A DNA stretch of 64,000 bases, from contig JAHBBC010000061.1 of assembly GCA_019915015.1 (NCBI GenBank), forward strand, positions 24,109 to 88,108, written 5' to 3'. A model generated the notes under the pieces. It was not told the origin of the DNA, ran no database searches, and was given only the letters and a program-made list of their open reading frames with translations. This DNA is from Auriscalpium vulgare (Eukaryota > Basidiomycota > Agaricomycetes > Russulales > Auriscalpiaceae). Each line of letters begins with the position of its first letter. The first letter of the stretch is position 1. Below are positions 12,086-24,421 of the stretch, one piece after another. The translations under genes and the position numbers were made by a program.

Positions 12086-12855
12086 CCTAGCGACCTAGCT
12101 CAACGAAGCGATCTTGAGAGTGTGACAAGAGAAATTAGAAAGATGAACTCGAGCAAAGTTTAAGACAGGTACGCACCGCGCCATTCTCAGTGGCTACCCT
12201 CCACGCTACGATGGCGCCTCTCCCAGACGCCGCGTCCGGCCTCCGCAGATGGGACGCGCGCGCGAAGCTTGAGCGCGGTGAGGAGGGCAGGTTGCAGACA
12301 TTGAACGCGCAACACGGATGTAACGCAGGTTGGGTGGGGCAGAACGTAGGCCAGGGTGATACTTCGCAGGTGTATGGGTTTCGACGAAGTTCAATCTATC
12401 AGGAGCCGCTTGATCGACCAGGTGCTTGCAGAACAATGGTTTCGGTCGGCGACACGACTCTAGTGAGCGTGGATTTACCGCGACATTGCCTCGCCTCGCT
12501 GTGGACAAGATCGGAGGCGGTTGTATGGCAAGGCGTCGTCGAGAGGCGGTGCGGCGCTCACAGTGTCAGCGCGTGGCGACGTGAGAGTCTGACTCTTTGC
12601 CCAACGACCTAGGTACACGTGTCTTGGGGCTCGCCATCGTACCACCGCGATCTCGCCGCATCGTAAGTCATTCCGAGGCTCTAGCTCACTAAATCTCGCT
12701 CACTGCCTCTGATGACGCTGCTTGGACGTAGATCCAACTGCAAACCAACATCCGTCCCGTCCTTGCAACTCTCGACAAACCGATGGCACACGCGCATGCT
12801 GAACACAACGTTGGGTGCGATTTCTGAACGTCGTGCTACGGTAGCAACCGCGCTG
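12086..12855. other. spacer and upstream region of the NLR-like gene
   Basis: No coding region is supported with confidence. The NLR frame stays open from 12712, so its true start could lie anywhere from 12712 to 12856. Other open frames here lack recognisable domains. Confidence 0.35.
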
Positions 12856-15800
12856 ATGATCTGTCGACACAGGAATGCTGTTTCTCCCGAGGCTGCATCC
12901 GTTCTGAAGGATAGGCTCGAGCTCACAGGTGCGTACATGCATGTCATCGTCAACGCCTCTTCTGTCGCTGAGACACTCTTCTCAAGTCAAAAGGTGCACA
13001 GGACTGCCCAAGATCAGCTCCCTCAAGGGCTTCTATGTCTCCATCCGAGTCGACGGTACTGTGAAGGACACTGGTCTATCTAAGGGCAAGGATGAAGTTA
13101 TATGGAATTCGGAACCTATCCCTCTCGTCTTGTATGTTTCTTACTCCTCAATTCTCGAAAGGCATCATTGATGATGCCTGTCAGTGAATTCTCCGATACA
13201 TCCGCAGTAGAGATGCAGATCTGGGCCGCCCGTGGGATCCCAAAATTTCGGCCAAAGCCTGTCGCCAGAATTTCTATTCCTCTTTCAGATTTGCTACTAG
13301 TCAGGACCGGTAAGTCATCTATTCTGCATTGTATTTTATCAGGATGGCCATACAAATATGCCCTTCGTCCTAGACCCATGCTCCCTCACAATCACATATC
13401 CTAAGAAGAGTGCAGGCCAGCTATGCCAACTCTATGTGACTGCCACTGAGATAACTCAACAGCAAGAGCAAGAGCACATTCAAAGTGAGGTAGCTAATGT
13501 GATAGCAAACCCCATAGGTGGTGCCCCAGATGCAATCGCATCAGTGGGAGATGCAGCTGTGTCTGTACATGAGCATGCTGCATCTGCAGTTGATGTATGG
13601 GGACCACTTCTGAAAAAGTTCACTGTGTTTGCAGATTTGATGGACAAAGTGTCTGAGGTATATTTGCTGCCTTATCTTTGATAGTTTACAGTGCTGAGTG
13701 GATCTTTAGGTTCACCCATACTTGTCAGCAGCCTGGAAAATATTGGATGCTGGGAGGAAGGTATGCATGTTATTCATTTCTTAGGGAACAAAATTTATAC
13801 AACTATGCAGATAATGGTCACTCAACAAAAACGAGACAGCACAGTTGCAAAGCTTGGACAAGATATGATCAATGTCTATGATCTCATCACCCAAGCTGGT
13901 GCTTTTCAGGGGAGTGAAGGACAAAAAAATGTTTGCAGTGCCCTAGCCAAGCAAACCTTGGAATGTGGCTATTTCATTGTTGACTATTACAGGAACAAAA
14001 TCTTCTGTAAATCCCAGCCTTTTGCTTCAATTTTGAAAGCTTGTTAATTTTATTTACAGGGAACGAACTGTCAAGCACATAGTGTCTCAGATTGATAGTA
14101 TCATCTCAAGGTATCAGGATCAGTTCAGGGAACTCAAGGATGCCTTTCAACTGCAAACAGCTATCCACACTCAACTGGTTGTTCAAAGAATCTTTGCAAA
14201 TGTAGGCCAAGTTGAAAATCTTGGTAAGCTTTCTGCTATTACTTGAACTCTTTTCTCACAGAAAGACTAGTGGAGAAATTTGAACTCTCTACTATGCCTT
14301 ATGCTCAAGGTGTGCGACATCAGACAGGAAAGCAATGCCTGGCAGGGACACGTGAAAAACTGCTTGATGATATCAAAGATTGGATTGATAGTCCAAAAGA
14401 TAATGGTCCAAAATTATGTCTCTTGACTGGTCTCTCTGGAAGTGGAAAGTCATCTGTGGCACACTCCATTGCAGAGCACTATCATCAGCTGAAACGCTTG
14501 GGGTCATCTTTCTGTTTTAACAAAGGCAAAGTCCTGTCAAAATTACTGTTCACTACTCTGGCAAAAGATCTTGCTCAATTTGACCGTGATTTCAAACATT
14601 CACTTGTAAACTCCATTGGCAACAATGCATCACTGCAATCAGTGCAAGATCTGAATGATCAAGTGCAAAATTTCATCATTTCACCTATGCAGGATCTCAC
14701 CTTTGTGGGACCTATTGTGATTGTTATTGATGCACTGGATGAGAGTGGAATTTTAGGCTATCGCATTGAGTTATTGAGATTATTGATCACACTTTCAAAG
14801 CTGCCATCAAATTTCCGTATTCTTCTAACGTCCAGGCCAGAGGAGGATGTTTTGAGGACTCTTGTTCCAAATCCCAATGTGCACCATCTCAAAATGGGAG
14901 ATGTTGCAAAGGAGTTGACTGACAAAGATATCCTACAATTTGTCTCCTCTCAGCTCACAGACGAGTTAGGGATGCCACTTTCTATATTTCAAGGCCAACA
15001 TTATAGGACTTTGGTGAAGAAATCGGAAGGACTATTTCAGTGGGCTTACCTTGCCTGCTCTGTCATTAAAGGTCAAATGGGAGGGAGATCCTTAAATCGT
15101 GAGATGCTGAGGAGATATAAGCAGCTCACTTCAAATAGCTCTCAAGAATCACATCATGAAAAAGGAGTGTTAGATGAGTTATATGATGTTGTATTGTCCC
15201 AATTCATTGTAGAGCCGGAGGCTGATGGAGCAAATGAGAGGCTGAAGACTCTAAGAGCACTCTTAGGACAAATACTTGCTGCTTTCCAGCCGCTATCAGC
15301 CAACTCTCTGGAAAAAATGTATACAATGATTCCAGGCCTGGATTTGACCCTGACTGAAGACTTTGGATGGGCTCTGGGAAAATTGGGTGCTCTGCTTACA
15401 GGGGTTAGTGATCCATCAGAGCCAATTCGCTTTATTCATTCATCTTTCCGAGACTTTGTAACCACTAAGACAAAGAGTGGAAAGTTCTATGTGGAAGATT
15501 TGTCACAGCATCACCGACTATTTGTGCAAGGTGCACTTAATACTCTCAATAAGAAGCTTAGATTCAATATGTGCCAGATTCCATCTTCTTATCATGCGAA
15601 TAGTGATGTTCCAGACTTGAATGAGGAAATTGCAGCATACTTTGACCCCTGGTCAAAATATGCAGTACAATACTGGGCAATGCATTTGGAGACAATATTA
15701 TTTGATCCACAACTTGAGTGTCTTATACAACTGCTACTTGAAAGAAAACTGCTCTTTTGGCTTGAGGCTCTTAGTCTATTAGACATTGTAAATACTGCTG

Positions 15801-18475
15801 TAGGATCATTGTATGCGGCCGCTGCATACTGTCAGGTTAGTCACGGGTTGAATCCTATTGTGAATAACAAAACTAATGCTCTGCTCTAGGAAAATAGATT
15901 GATTTCATATATCTTGGATGCTGTGAGATTTGTGCAAATGTTTGCACCTCCCATTGTCAGATCAGTGCCTCAATTGTACCTATCAGGCATTCCGAGTGCT
16001 CCAACAACATCTATTGTGTATCAAGAGCATATAAAGCTTCTGAAAAGTGTGCCTGTTGTACATTTAGGGCATACACCTTATTGGCCTAGAACAATTACAT
16101 CTATACAGGCCCATAAGAACGCTGTTCAAGCTGTAGCATATTCACCAGATGGAAGACACATTGCCTCTGGCTCTGGTGACCGGACCATCCGCATATGGGA
16201 TGCACAGACCGGCCAGCCGGTGGGCACACCTCTTGAGGGGCACACAAGTTGGGTCTACTCTGTGGCATACTCCCCAGATGGAAGACATATTGCCTCTGGC
16301 TCTGATGACCGGACCATCCACATCTGGGATGCACAGACAGGCCAGCCGGTGGGCACACCTCTTGAGGGGCACGCAAGTTGGGTCAACTCTGTGGCATACT
16401 CCCCAGATGGAAGACACATTGCATCTGGCTCTGGTGACCGTACCATCCGCATCTGGGATGCACAGACAGGCCAGCCAGTGGGCACACCCCTTGAGGGACA
16501 CGCATGTTGGGTCAACTCTGTGGCATACTCCCCAGATGGAAGACACATTGCCTCTGGCTCTGATGACCGGACCATCCGCATCTGGGATGCACAGACAGGC
16601 CAGCCGGTGGGCACACCTCTTGAGGGGCACATAAGTGTGATCTTCTCTGTGGCATACTCCCCAGATGGAAGACACATTGCCTCTGGCTCTAATGACCGGA
16701 CCATCCGCATCTGGGATGCACAGACCGGCCAGCCAGTGGGCACACCCCTTGAGGGACACGCAAGTTGGGTCTCCTCTGTGGCATACTCCCCAGATGGAAG
16801 ACACATTGCCTCTGGCTCTGATGACCGGACCATCCGCATCTGGGATGCACAGACCAGCCAGCCGGTGGGCACACCTCTTGAGGGGCACACAAGTTGGGTC
16901 TACTCTGTGGCATACTCCCCAGATGGAAGACACATTGCCTCTGGCTCTGATGACCGGACCATCCGCATCTGGGATGCACAGACCGGCCAGCCGGTGGGCA
17001 CACCTCTTGAGGGGCACACAATTTGGGTCTCCTCTGTGGCATACTCCCCAGATGGAAGACACATTGCCTCTGGCTCTGGTGACCGGACCATCCGCATCTG
17101 GGATACACAGACAGGCCAGCCAGTGGGCACACCTCTTGAGGGGCACACAAGTTGGGTCTACTCTGTGGCATACTCCCCAGATGGAAGACACATTGCCTCT
17201 GGCTCTGGTGACTGGACCATCCGCATCTGGGATGCACAGACAGGCCAGCCGGTGGGCGCACCTCTTATGGGGCACACAAATTGGGTCTACTCTGTGGCAT
17301 ACTCCCCAGATGGAAGACACATTGCCTCTGGCTCTGGTGACCGGACCATCCGCATCTGGGATGCACAGACCGGCCAGCCGGTGGGCACACCTCTTGAGGG
17401 GCACACAAGTTGGGTCTACTCTGTGGCATACTCCCCAGATGGAAGACACATTGCCTCTGGCTCTGGTGACCGGACCATCCGCATCTGGGATGCACAGACA
17501 GGCCAGCCGGTGGGCGCACCTCTTATGGGGCACACAAATTCAGTCTACTCTGTGGCATACTCCCCAGATGGAAGACACATTGCCTCTGGCTCTGGTGACT
17601 GGACCATCCGCATCTGGGATGCACAGACAGGCCAGCCGGTGGGCACACCTACAGGCCAGCCGGTGGGCACACCTCTTGAGGGGCACACAAGTTCAGTCTA
17701 CTCTGTGGCATACTCCCCAGATGGAAGACACATTGCCTCTGGCTCTGATGACCGGACCATCCGCATCTGGGATGCACAGACAGGCCAGCCAGTGGGCACA
17801 CCTCTTGAGGGGCACACAAGTTGGGTCTACTCTGTGGCATACTCCCCAGATGGAAGACACATTGCCTCTGGCTCTGATGACCGGACCATCCGCATCTGGG
17901 ATGCACAGACAGGCCAGCCGGTGGGCACACCCCTTGAGGGGCACACAAGTTCAGTCTACTCTGTGGCATACTCCCCAGATGGAAGACACATTGCCTCTGG
18001 CTCTGGTGACCGGACCATCCGCATCTGGGATGCACAGACCGGCCAGCCGGTGGGCACACCTCTTGAGGAGCACACAAGTTCAGTCTACTCTATGGCATAC
18101 TCCCTGGATGGAACCCACACTGCCTCTGGCTCTCATGACCAAAACATCCGCATCTGGGAAGTACAACCAAACATGCCACATACTAACCAGCTGTCTCATT
18201 CTCATTTGGTGAAACTCTCTCCAGGTATGAATCATTCTCTGTGCAACCCCCACAATTTAAATGCCCAACATAATGGGAGTGATATCCAGCTTACTATAAC
18301 TTCTGATGGCTGGATTGTTGATTCTGCATGTTCTCCTCCCGCTCTTATAATGTGGCTTCCCCCCCACAATCGAGTTCTCCACACACCAAGCACAATTCAC
18401 ATTATGGGTGCTCATACTGAGGTTGACCTTAGTGATTTTGCACATGGTCCAGACTGGACTAAATGCATGGAATAG
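12856..18475 (+). CDS. C2-NACHT-WD40 NLR-like protein, one frame break
   Basis: Probable intracellular recognition protein of the fungal NLR-like class. Exons 12856-12928, 12987-13131, 13185-13309, 13374-13657, 13710-13760, 13811-14006, 14060-14223, 14262-15835 and 15890-18475 connect in phase except at 14006/14060, where one base is missing in a G run; with it the product would be about 1,732 aa. The N-terminal 130 residues (LELTVKRCTGLPK, later VEMQIWAARGIPK) look like a C2 domain. The NACHT core has the P-loop GLSGSGKSS near residue 405 and Walker B VIVIDALDES. From about residue 950 there are 16 WD units, 15 nearly identical, then a 100-residue tail. The start is uncertain: in-frame ATGs exist at 12712 and 12856. 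Known relatives with high-identity WD repeats are HET-E, HET-D and HET-R of Podospora, which control incompatibility; that role is inferred here. Confidence 0.85.
16136..18170 (+). repeat. WD40 coding tandem repeat, 16 units of 129 bp
   Basis: Each unit is 129 bp (43 codons), anchored by AYSPDGRHIASGS and IWDAQTGQPVGTPLEGH. Fifteen units are almost identical at DNA level; the sixteenth (from about 18096) is diverged. The twelfth unit carries an extra 24 bp near 17650 that duplicates the TGQPVGTP segment. Because the period is a multiple of three, several other frames stay open across the array on both strands; these are artefacts. Variation concentrates in the residues just after GH and in the residue before DRTI. 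Confidence 0.95.
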
Positions 18476-18968
18476 TAGAAAGAATATTGTTTGTAGTAGT
18501 CCTGATGGGATGGAAAATGTTTATCCAATATAAGCCACATAACAGAATGTAAAGATGTGGAGGTTCTTGTTATACACAGCGGGGTGAGTGCATACACGTT
18601 TTCTAGGTGAGCAGTCATCATGAGGCTGAGTGCAAGCTTCATCCTGTGGATTATCTAAATTATTCTAATTCATGCAACTGGGCCTCAATGGATAACCATC
18701 CCAGTACACAAGTCCCCTCAACAACACACGTGATGTTAGATTATAGGATGGGTAGACCAACAGTAGGACCAACACAACACACAAGTCAACTATGCAAACA
18801 GAAATGAAGTGGCAGGAGGGACCACAGGAATATGGCCGAGACATGCTGAGGTATGATCAGAATGCAGAATGTAGTGGACGAGAATGGTGAACAAAAGGCG
18901 CGAGGATGGAGAGGGAGAGATGCAGCAATGCGCGAACCGGAACGACTAGCAATACAGTACTTATCCAC
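18476..18968. other. intergenic region between convergent genes
   Basis: AT-richer spacer between the 3' ends of the NLR-like gene and the RNA-binding protein gene. No gene or repeat is supported. Confidence 0.4.
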
Positions 18969-21555
18969 CTACGATACACACGCGCCCACCTCCGCCGGCG
19001 CTCCGCCCCCGCCCCCGCCCCCGCTGCTCACCGGCCGCGCCGCCTGCTCATCGTGCGCGGCGTGCTGCACCGGGTCCGACCCCGAGCGGTGCATCGGCAC
19101 GCGGTCCACCGAGCGCCGCTTCTCGCGCTCCTTGTTCTTCCCCTTGTCCTCCCAGAACACATCGACCTCGAGCTCCGGGCGGCGCTCGAACCCACCCATG
19201 CGCTCCAGCAGCCCGCTCACGCCCGCGAGCTCGCGATCGTCGTCGACGTCGGCGCGGCGCGCGCGACTTGTGCTGCGGCTGCGGCTGCGCCTCCGCGCCC
19301 CGTCGTTGGCCGCGATCCCGTTGGCCATCGCGCTGTGCTCCTCTGCACCCTTGAGTATCTCGTGCGCGAGCCCGCTGCCGCCCTTGCCCTGCACGCTGCC
19401 GCTCCCGGGGATCAGCGGGAAGTACCCTGGATCAATACCCATGAAATAATCTCCCCCGCCGCCGCCGCCCCCGTCGTTATGCACGGGCGCGCCAACCGCG
19501 GGGTTAATGAACGGGTTCGCGCCCGCGCCGGGACGTCCCCAGAACGCGCCGGGCGACATCGCGGGGCCCGGCGAGAACGGCATGCCGGCGGCAGGCGCAA
19601 ACTGGAACGACGGCATGCTGGGCGTGATCGGCGGCAGCCCGTGCGGCGTCGCCATGCCCATCGGGTGTCCGTGGGGCGAGTGCAGCGGCGGCGGGTGCGC
19701 AAAATATTGCGGCGCGTGGATGGGGGAGGGGAGGAGCGGGTGGTGCAGCGGGGACATCTGCGGGTGGTGCAGGGGCGACATCTGCGGGTGATGCGTCGGC
19801 GAGAGTGCGTGCGGCTGGAACGCGGACGGCGGCGGCAGCGCGATGGGCCCTGGATGCGCGGGATGCTGCGCGTACTGCGGCTGTTGCGGCTGGTGGTGGT
19901 GCGGTAATTGCGGCTGCTGAGGATGTTGCGCGCGGCGTGGTGACGGCGAGGAATGACGGGGATGCTTGAGGGACGGCGCGCTGGCCGCAGGGCCCGACGC
20001 GGGGGGCCGGCGCTGCGAGAGCGCAGGCTGCGAGCGCGTGTGCTGCACGGGCGGCGGCGCGGGCGGCGGGCTCGGCGGGAGCAGGCTCGTCACGGACTGC
20101 TGGCCGGAGCTCGACGACGGCGGCGTTGGCAGCTCGTTGCGCCCTACCGGCGCCCCGGGCTGCGTCTGCGTTGGGAGGCTCGGCGTTGGCTCCCGCAGAA
20201 CCGACGCATTGACGCTCGCGAGGCGCGCGAACGGCTGTTGCTGCTGTGCTTCCGGACGCGGAGATTGATAGAGTTGGGATGAGAAGGGGTCGAATGGCTG
20301 TGGGGAACGTGGTTGGCTATGTGCAGTTTCAATGGCGTAGTTTGAAAGGAGGCCGGATAGACGGGTGCTTTGCTGTTGCTGCTGCTGCTGCTGTTGGTGT
20401 AGCTGCTGCTGTGCCGCGAACGTAGACAACGCGGCCAGCGACGCAGCGGTAATATTAGCGAACTGCGCGGGGGGCACCGGTGAGGAAGGCGCGGTTGGCT
20501 GTGCAGATGCCGAGTACTTGTCGTAATGCACCTTCAACGGTCGACCATTATACTCGTATCTGTATGACAAATGAATGGGAGAAGGATGAGAAGGAGAAGA
20601 TGGATGTCACCCGTTGAACATCTTGGCCGCCCGCTCCGAGTCGAGCTCTGTCGCAAACACCACCGTGCCGAACCCGCGTGACCGGCCATCGGGGCCAAGT
20701 GCGACATCGGCGCGGAGGATGGTGCCCGCCTGACGGAACAGGTCTTTCAAATCCTGCCACTGACAGTGAAATGGCAACTGTGGAGCGGAACATCAGAATA
20801 ATTAGCGGGTTCTCAGCGCTAGAGCTATCATCCGACACGCACATTCCCGACGAAAAGATTGCGGGAGACTGCTCCCGCGGTGGAGGGTCGGTCGTGGCCG
20901 TAAAGGGCACCGTACTCCGCGTACGGGTCGTCGAAGGAGGCGTGGGGAGCGGGGGCAGCGAAAGCAGACGTGGGGGCAGGACTCATGGGATTCGAATATG
21001 GCAGGGGGCGGGGCGCGGGGGCGAGAAAGCTGCCCGGGGGTCCGGGGGGATTGTCGAGGTCAGCAGGGAGACGGTCGAGACGCACTTCGAGGATTCGCGA
21101 CTGCCACGAGTAGCCGTTGAACATGTCGACGGCCCTGCCTGCGTCCTCCGCGGTGGCCAATAGAACTGTCCCGTAGCCGCGGGAGCGGTTGTCGGGGCCC
21201 AGGGAGACGTCGGCGCGGAGGACGGTGCCGGCCTTGCGGAAGAGGTCCTTGAGATCTTGCCAGCGGACGCGGTACGGAAGCTGCGGTGGATAAAATAAGC
21301 CAAGGGGCGAAGTGATAAGGGCGGGCAACGTGCATTGCCTGCGAAGAGCTGTGTGCGGGTGTCTTTGAGGGGCACGGGGCGGCCGTCTGCGGATGGGCGA
21401 GACGAGGTCGCCATCTGGATGACGGCGTCGATCTCCTCGCTGGTGGGTGCATGGTGTGGTGGGGACGCGGGGGCGGCGGGGGTGCTGCTGGAGGGCGATG
21501 GGGCTGTGATGGGGACGGTGGGCGGGCGGGACGGGTGGGGGTCGAGCTGGGCCAT
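18969..21555 (-). CDS. two-RRM RNA-binding protein with long low-complexity tail
   Basis: Exons 21555-21334, 21280-20843, 20777-20611 and 20559-18969 sum to 806 codons (805 aa). The start MAQLDPHPSR was chosen because it opens the frame leading into the first RRM. RRM1 runs from QLFAGN (69-74) through LPYRVRWQDLKDLFRKAG to RSRGYGTV; RRM2 runs from NLFVGN (215-220) through LPFHCQWQDLKDLF to about 290. The paired RRMs with RWQDLKDLF resemble the yeast Gbp2/Hrb1 mRNA-export and shuttling class, which is the likely role. The last 500 residues are Pro/Gln/His-rich, with a polyglutamine run and repeats of HHPQMSPL, and end with an acidic/basic segment. Intron 1 (21281-21333) has a GC rather than GT donor; intron 2 is 20778-20842 and intron 3 is 20560-20610. 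Confidence 0.85.
20371..20415 (-). repeat. CAG/CAA microsatellite encoding polyglutamine
   Basis: Minus-strand CAG/CAA codons give a run of about ten glutamines near the start of the low-complexity tail of the RRM protein. Such runs are length-variable and commonly sit in intrinsically disordered RNA-binding protein tails. Confidence 0.7.
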
Positions 21556-22510
21556 GAAAGCGCGAGAACGAGCGGGGGTCTGGCGGGCGGAGGGAGGAGG
21601 AGAGATGCGTGCGGAGGACAGAGACGCGGCGTGTGTGGCGTCGAGAAAGAGAAAAGGAAAGCGGAGGAGAGACGAACGGCCGGAAGCCGCGCGCGCCGCC
21701 CACCGCTCCACACCAAACGGGGGCGCCTCCTGACGTCATCGCCACGCTCATCTCGCATTTATTAAATCTCCCTTTACCCGGCGCGCCTTGGTTACGCGTC
21801 CGTCCGCCGCTGACCGCGTCGACCGCCCGCCCGCCACGTCGCACCGCCCATCGGACCCCGTCGGCACAGCACCGCGACGGCAAAGGCGCTTCGGGCGAAA
21901 CCTTGATTGCGTCTTCGGTGGAGACGGATGATCTGGGGTCCCCTCTACGCGCGCACGCACCTCCGCCGGCCGTCTGTTCTCGAAGCCGTCCGCGCACGTC
22001 CCGGCCTCCACACCTCTTCCACGTCCGCTTCGGCGACGCTGCATCCTCGACGCTCTGCACCAGCAGCCGTTGCCAGCCAATCACACGCCAAGCGTTTAAA
22101 CGCGCTGCATCAGCTAGAACCCCACTCCATTCATATCACTACGCACCGGCTTACCCTGCACCTCCTTCCATCTCCGCGACAGCTGCACCACCCGCCCGCC
22201 GTGGCCACCGCACCGTCGCCCCCGCCCATGTCGTGGTAGAAGGTGAGCGCGTCTGCCGCCTTCGAGGGTCTGCGTCGTTCCATCATCGCCCTGACGTCAT
22301 CTCTTCTATCCTTCTCTCTGTCACGCGCCCGCGTCACTGGCTCCTCCTCGCAGCATTCCAAGCTACACCTCCCACCATACGGCCACGCACACACGCACAC
22401 CACGAGATTGAGAAACAGGGCACCTCGCGCTTCCACGCACAGAACGCACCCTCAATAAGTGCCACCTTTCTTCGCGGAAGTGTACGTACGATCGCAATCG
22501 CTGTGCCAAT
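21556..22510. other. GC-rich leader and spacer left of the transposon
   Basis: Holds the promoter and probable 5' UTR of the RNA-binding protein gene (minus strand). Long open frames here are explained by high GC content. From 22510 downward on the minus strand a short frame continues that of the F-box fragment lying beyond the transposon; nothing more could be supported. Confidence 0.4.
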
Positions 22511-22578
22511 AGGGGAGCTCAGAGTAGACCGTTTTCGTTTCCGTTTCGTTTTCAAACGCCTTTCGTTTTCGATTCGGC
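22511..22578 (+). repeat. left terminal inverted repeat, 68 bp
   Basis: Exact reverse complement of 25831-25898. It begins AGGGGAGCTCAGAGTAGACC and continues with a T-rich GTTTTCG tract. Confidence 0.9.
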
Positions 22579-22709
22579 CCGCGGCATAAGTGACCCGATG
22601 TGTGACAATCGTGTGACTTTAGGTGACGCTCGCGTTGTGCGGCGTCTTCGTGTCTCACACACTCATTCCCTCGCGATACCTCCTTAATCTACACTCTCCT
22701 ACTCTCTTA

Positions 22710-24306
22710 ATGCCCCGGAAACGCGGCCGCTCGGACTCCGACCAGCCTGAGACAGCTCCGGGCAAGAAATCCCGTGAGGAGAACATCAGCTGGGGCACAA
22801 ATAAGAAGCCAAATGAGCTGCTCCTGCAGCTCATCACGGAGCTCGAACAGCCGCAAAATCGCAAGGTTATGTTTGGTAACAAGCGTGGTGAGGTATGCAG
22901 GTGGCCCACGCATCATCTGGGCTTTGTTACTGACATCTTTCCAGAAGAAAAGCGGAGAAAGTAAGGTCGCAGCGGGTCAGCGGCTTGCTCGCATCCTCTG
23001 GAAGGATGCTCCGGACTCGGATTTCGTCAGTCTGGGAGCAAAGGTGCTCGGGAAAATAAATCAGTATGTCCATACCCTTATTGGATGCCTCATACGTGCT
23101 CACAGGCTTGTGTAGGCTACGCATCACCTATCACTCCAAGGTTCGGCGCATTAAGTGCACGGGTGGAGGTGTCCTCACTGGGAATGAGGCCATCGTCGAC
23201 ACAGGTGATGCCGACGATGGTCCAGATGAGTATTTGGTCTGCTACATAGGGCCAGATGGCCCATCCGAGGATACCGATGCACGCCACAAGAATATCTGGC
23301 GTAAGTTCATTTTGTGATCTCCGATGAGCACGCTGGAGGCTAACACATCCTGTGCAGAGGAGATCGAGGCCGAGTTCGCTGTCTTCCCCCGAATTCACGC
23401 GATCCTTGCCACCCGCCCAAATGAAAACCCGATCATCATCACGACTGGGGTTGGTCCGGACGGTCACCGCACAGTGCACTATCAGCCTCCCGACGACGCG
23501 CCACCTGTGCGGCAACCGCGCGAAGAGGACATAGACCCCGTCCTACGCGTTCACGATGGCCCGGCGCCTCTCGCGCAAGACTCTTCTGCGACCGCACCCG
23601 GCCCGGGATCGCCACCGCAGACGCCACACACTCCCAAAGAGAACCGCGTGCCGCCCTCGTCGCAAGCAAGTGCGAAGAAGACTCCCGCACACCTGTCGGA
23701 AGAGAAGCTGGAGAGCTTGAAGGGTCGCTTCAAGCCCACGTCACGCACCGGCATTCAAGACATACTGAAGGAGTCCATCGAGTAAGTAATACTAGTTGTT
23801 GGTAATGCACGTGGACTAATTCATGTGGCAGGCGTAGCTTTGCGGTGTCAAAGGAAGAGAACATCCGCAAAGCTGTCGACAGGCTGCGCGATGACATGAA
23901 TAGTCTTCGCCAAGACGCTCGCGATCGCCACGACCGCCTCTTTCGTGAGCTGCAGATTGGCTTGTGGACGAACGATGAGTATCGCCGCAAGTCGGAAGCA
24001 CTTGACGATGACCTTCAGCTGCAGCTTCAAGATCTCCGTGAAAATATATCGCGCCTTCAGAATCCTCCTCTGGTTGTCGCCGCCGCTACGCCCGCTCGTT
24101 CCATCTCACGCACGGGCTCTATGTCAACCGCTGCATCGACGCCTTCATCTCTGCCGCGCGCATCGACACCTCCGGATGATGAGCCCGAGAGCGAGATGAC
24201 AAGCCAGAGAGAAAATAGTCCTCCCTGGGATGAGAGCCAGTTGGACAGAGATCTTGGACGAGGATCATCTGTGGTTCCAGACGAGTTGGAGCGAGGCTTA
24301 GTCTGA
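22710..24306 (+). CDS. transposon SANT/Myb-like accessory protein (left copy)
   Basis: Five exons, 22710-22892, 22945-23063, 23116-23300, 23358-23781 and 23832-24306, join in frame to 461 aa with four GT-AG introns of 50-57 bp. The start MPRKRGRSDSD opens a basic, nuclear-localisation-like N-terminus. The next 100 residues (NISWGTNKKPNELLLQLITE) have the tryptophan and spacing of a SANT/Myb-like DNA-binding module. A Pro/Ser-rich linker is followed by a coiled-coil-like region near SKEENIRKAVDRLRDDMNSL. In Harbinger elements such a protein recruits the transposase to the nucleus and to DNA ends. It converges on the transposase gene with about 115 bp between stops. The copy at 32211-33807 appears identical. 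Confidence 0.8.
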
Positions 24307-24421
24307 TCATTTTGCTTTTGTCCTTTCTAACTGCAGCCTCTCATTTAATGCTACACAGTCCTTTCTTCTTTCTGATTATATCTCTCTTACTCTTTACAAT
24401 CTCAGATTTAATCTTGTTCAT

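Noticed and set aside
13310..13342. A 33 bp intron ending at TTATCAG in the NLR-like gene
   Set aside because: It is shorter than every other intron here and leads out of frame. Extending to the CCTAG acceptor at 13373 gives 64 bp and restores the frame.
16136..18170. CRISPR-like array
   Set aside because: Units are directly adjacent, 129 bp long and coding; there are no unique spacers, and the genome is eukaryotic.
16142..18212. Long open frames of 460-515 codons in other frames and on the minus strand across the WD array
   Set aside because: The 129 bp period is a multiple of three, so any frame free of stops in one unit stays open throughout. The plus-strand WD40 frame explains the sequence.
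19040..19907. Long plus-strand open frames opposite the RRM gene tail
   Set aside because: They arise from GC-rich Pro/Gln/His codons on the other strand and have Arg-rich, domain-free translations.
21609..22589. Long plus-strand frame left of the transposon
   Set aside because: It runs through the promoter of the divergent RRM gene and into the transposon end, with composition-driven openness and no domain.
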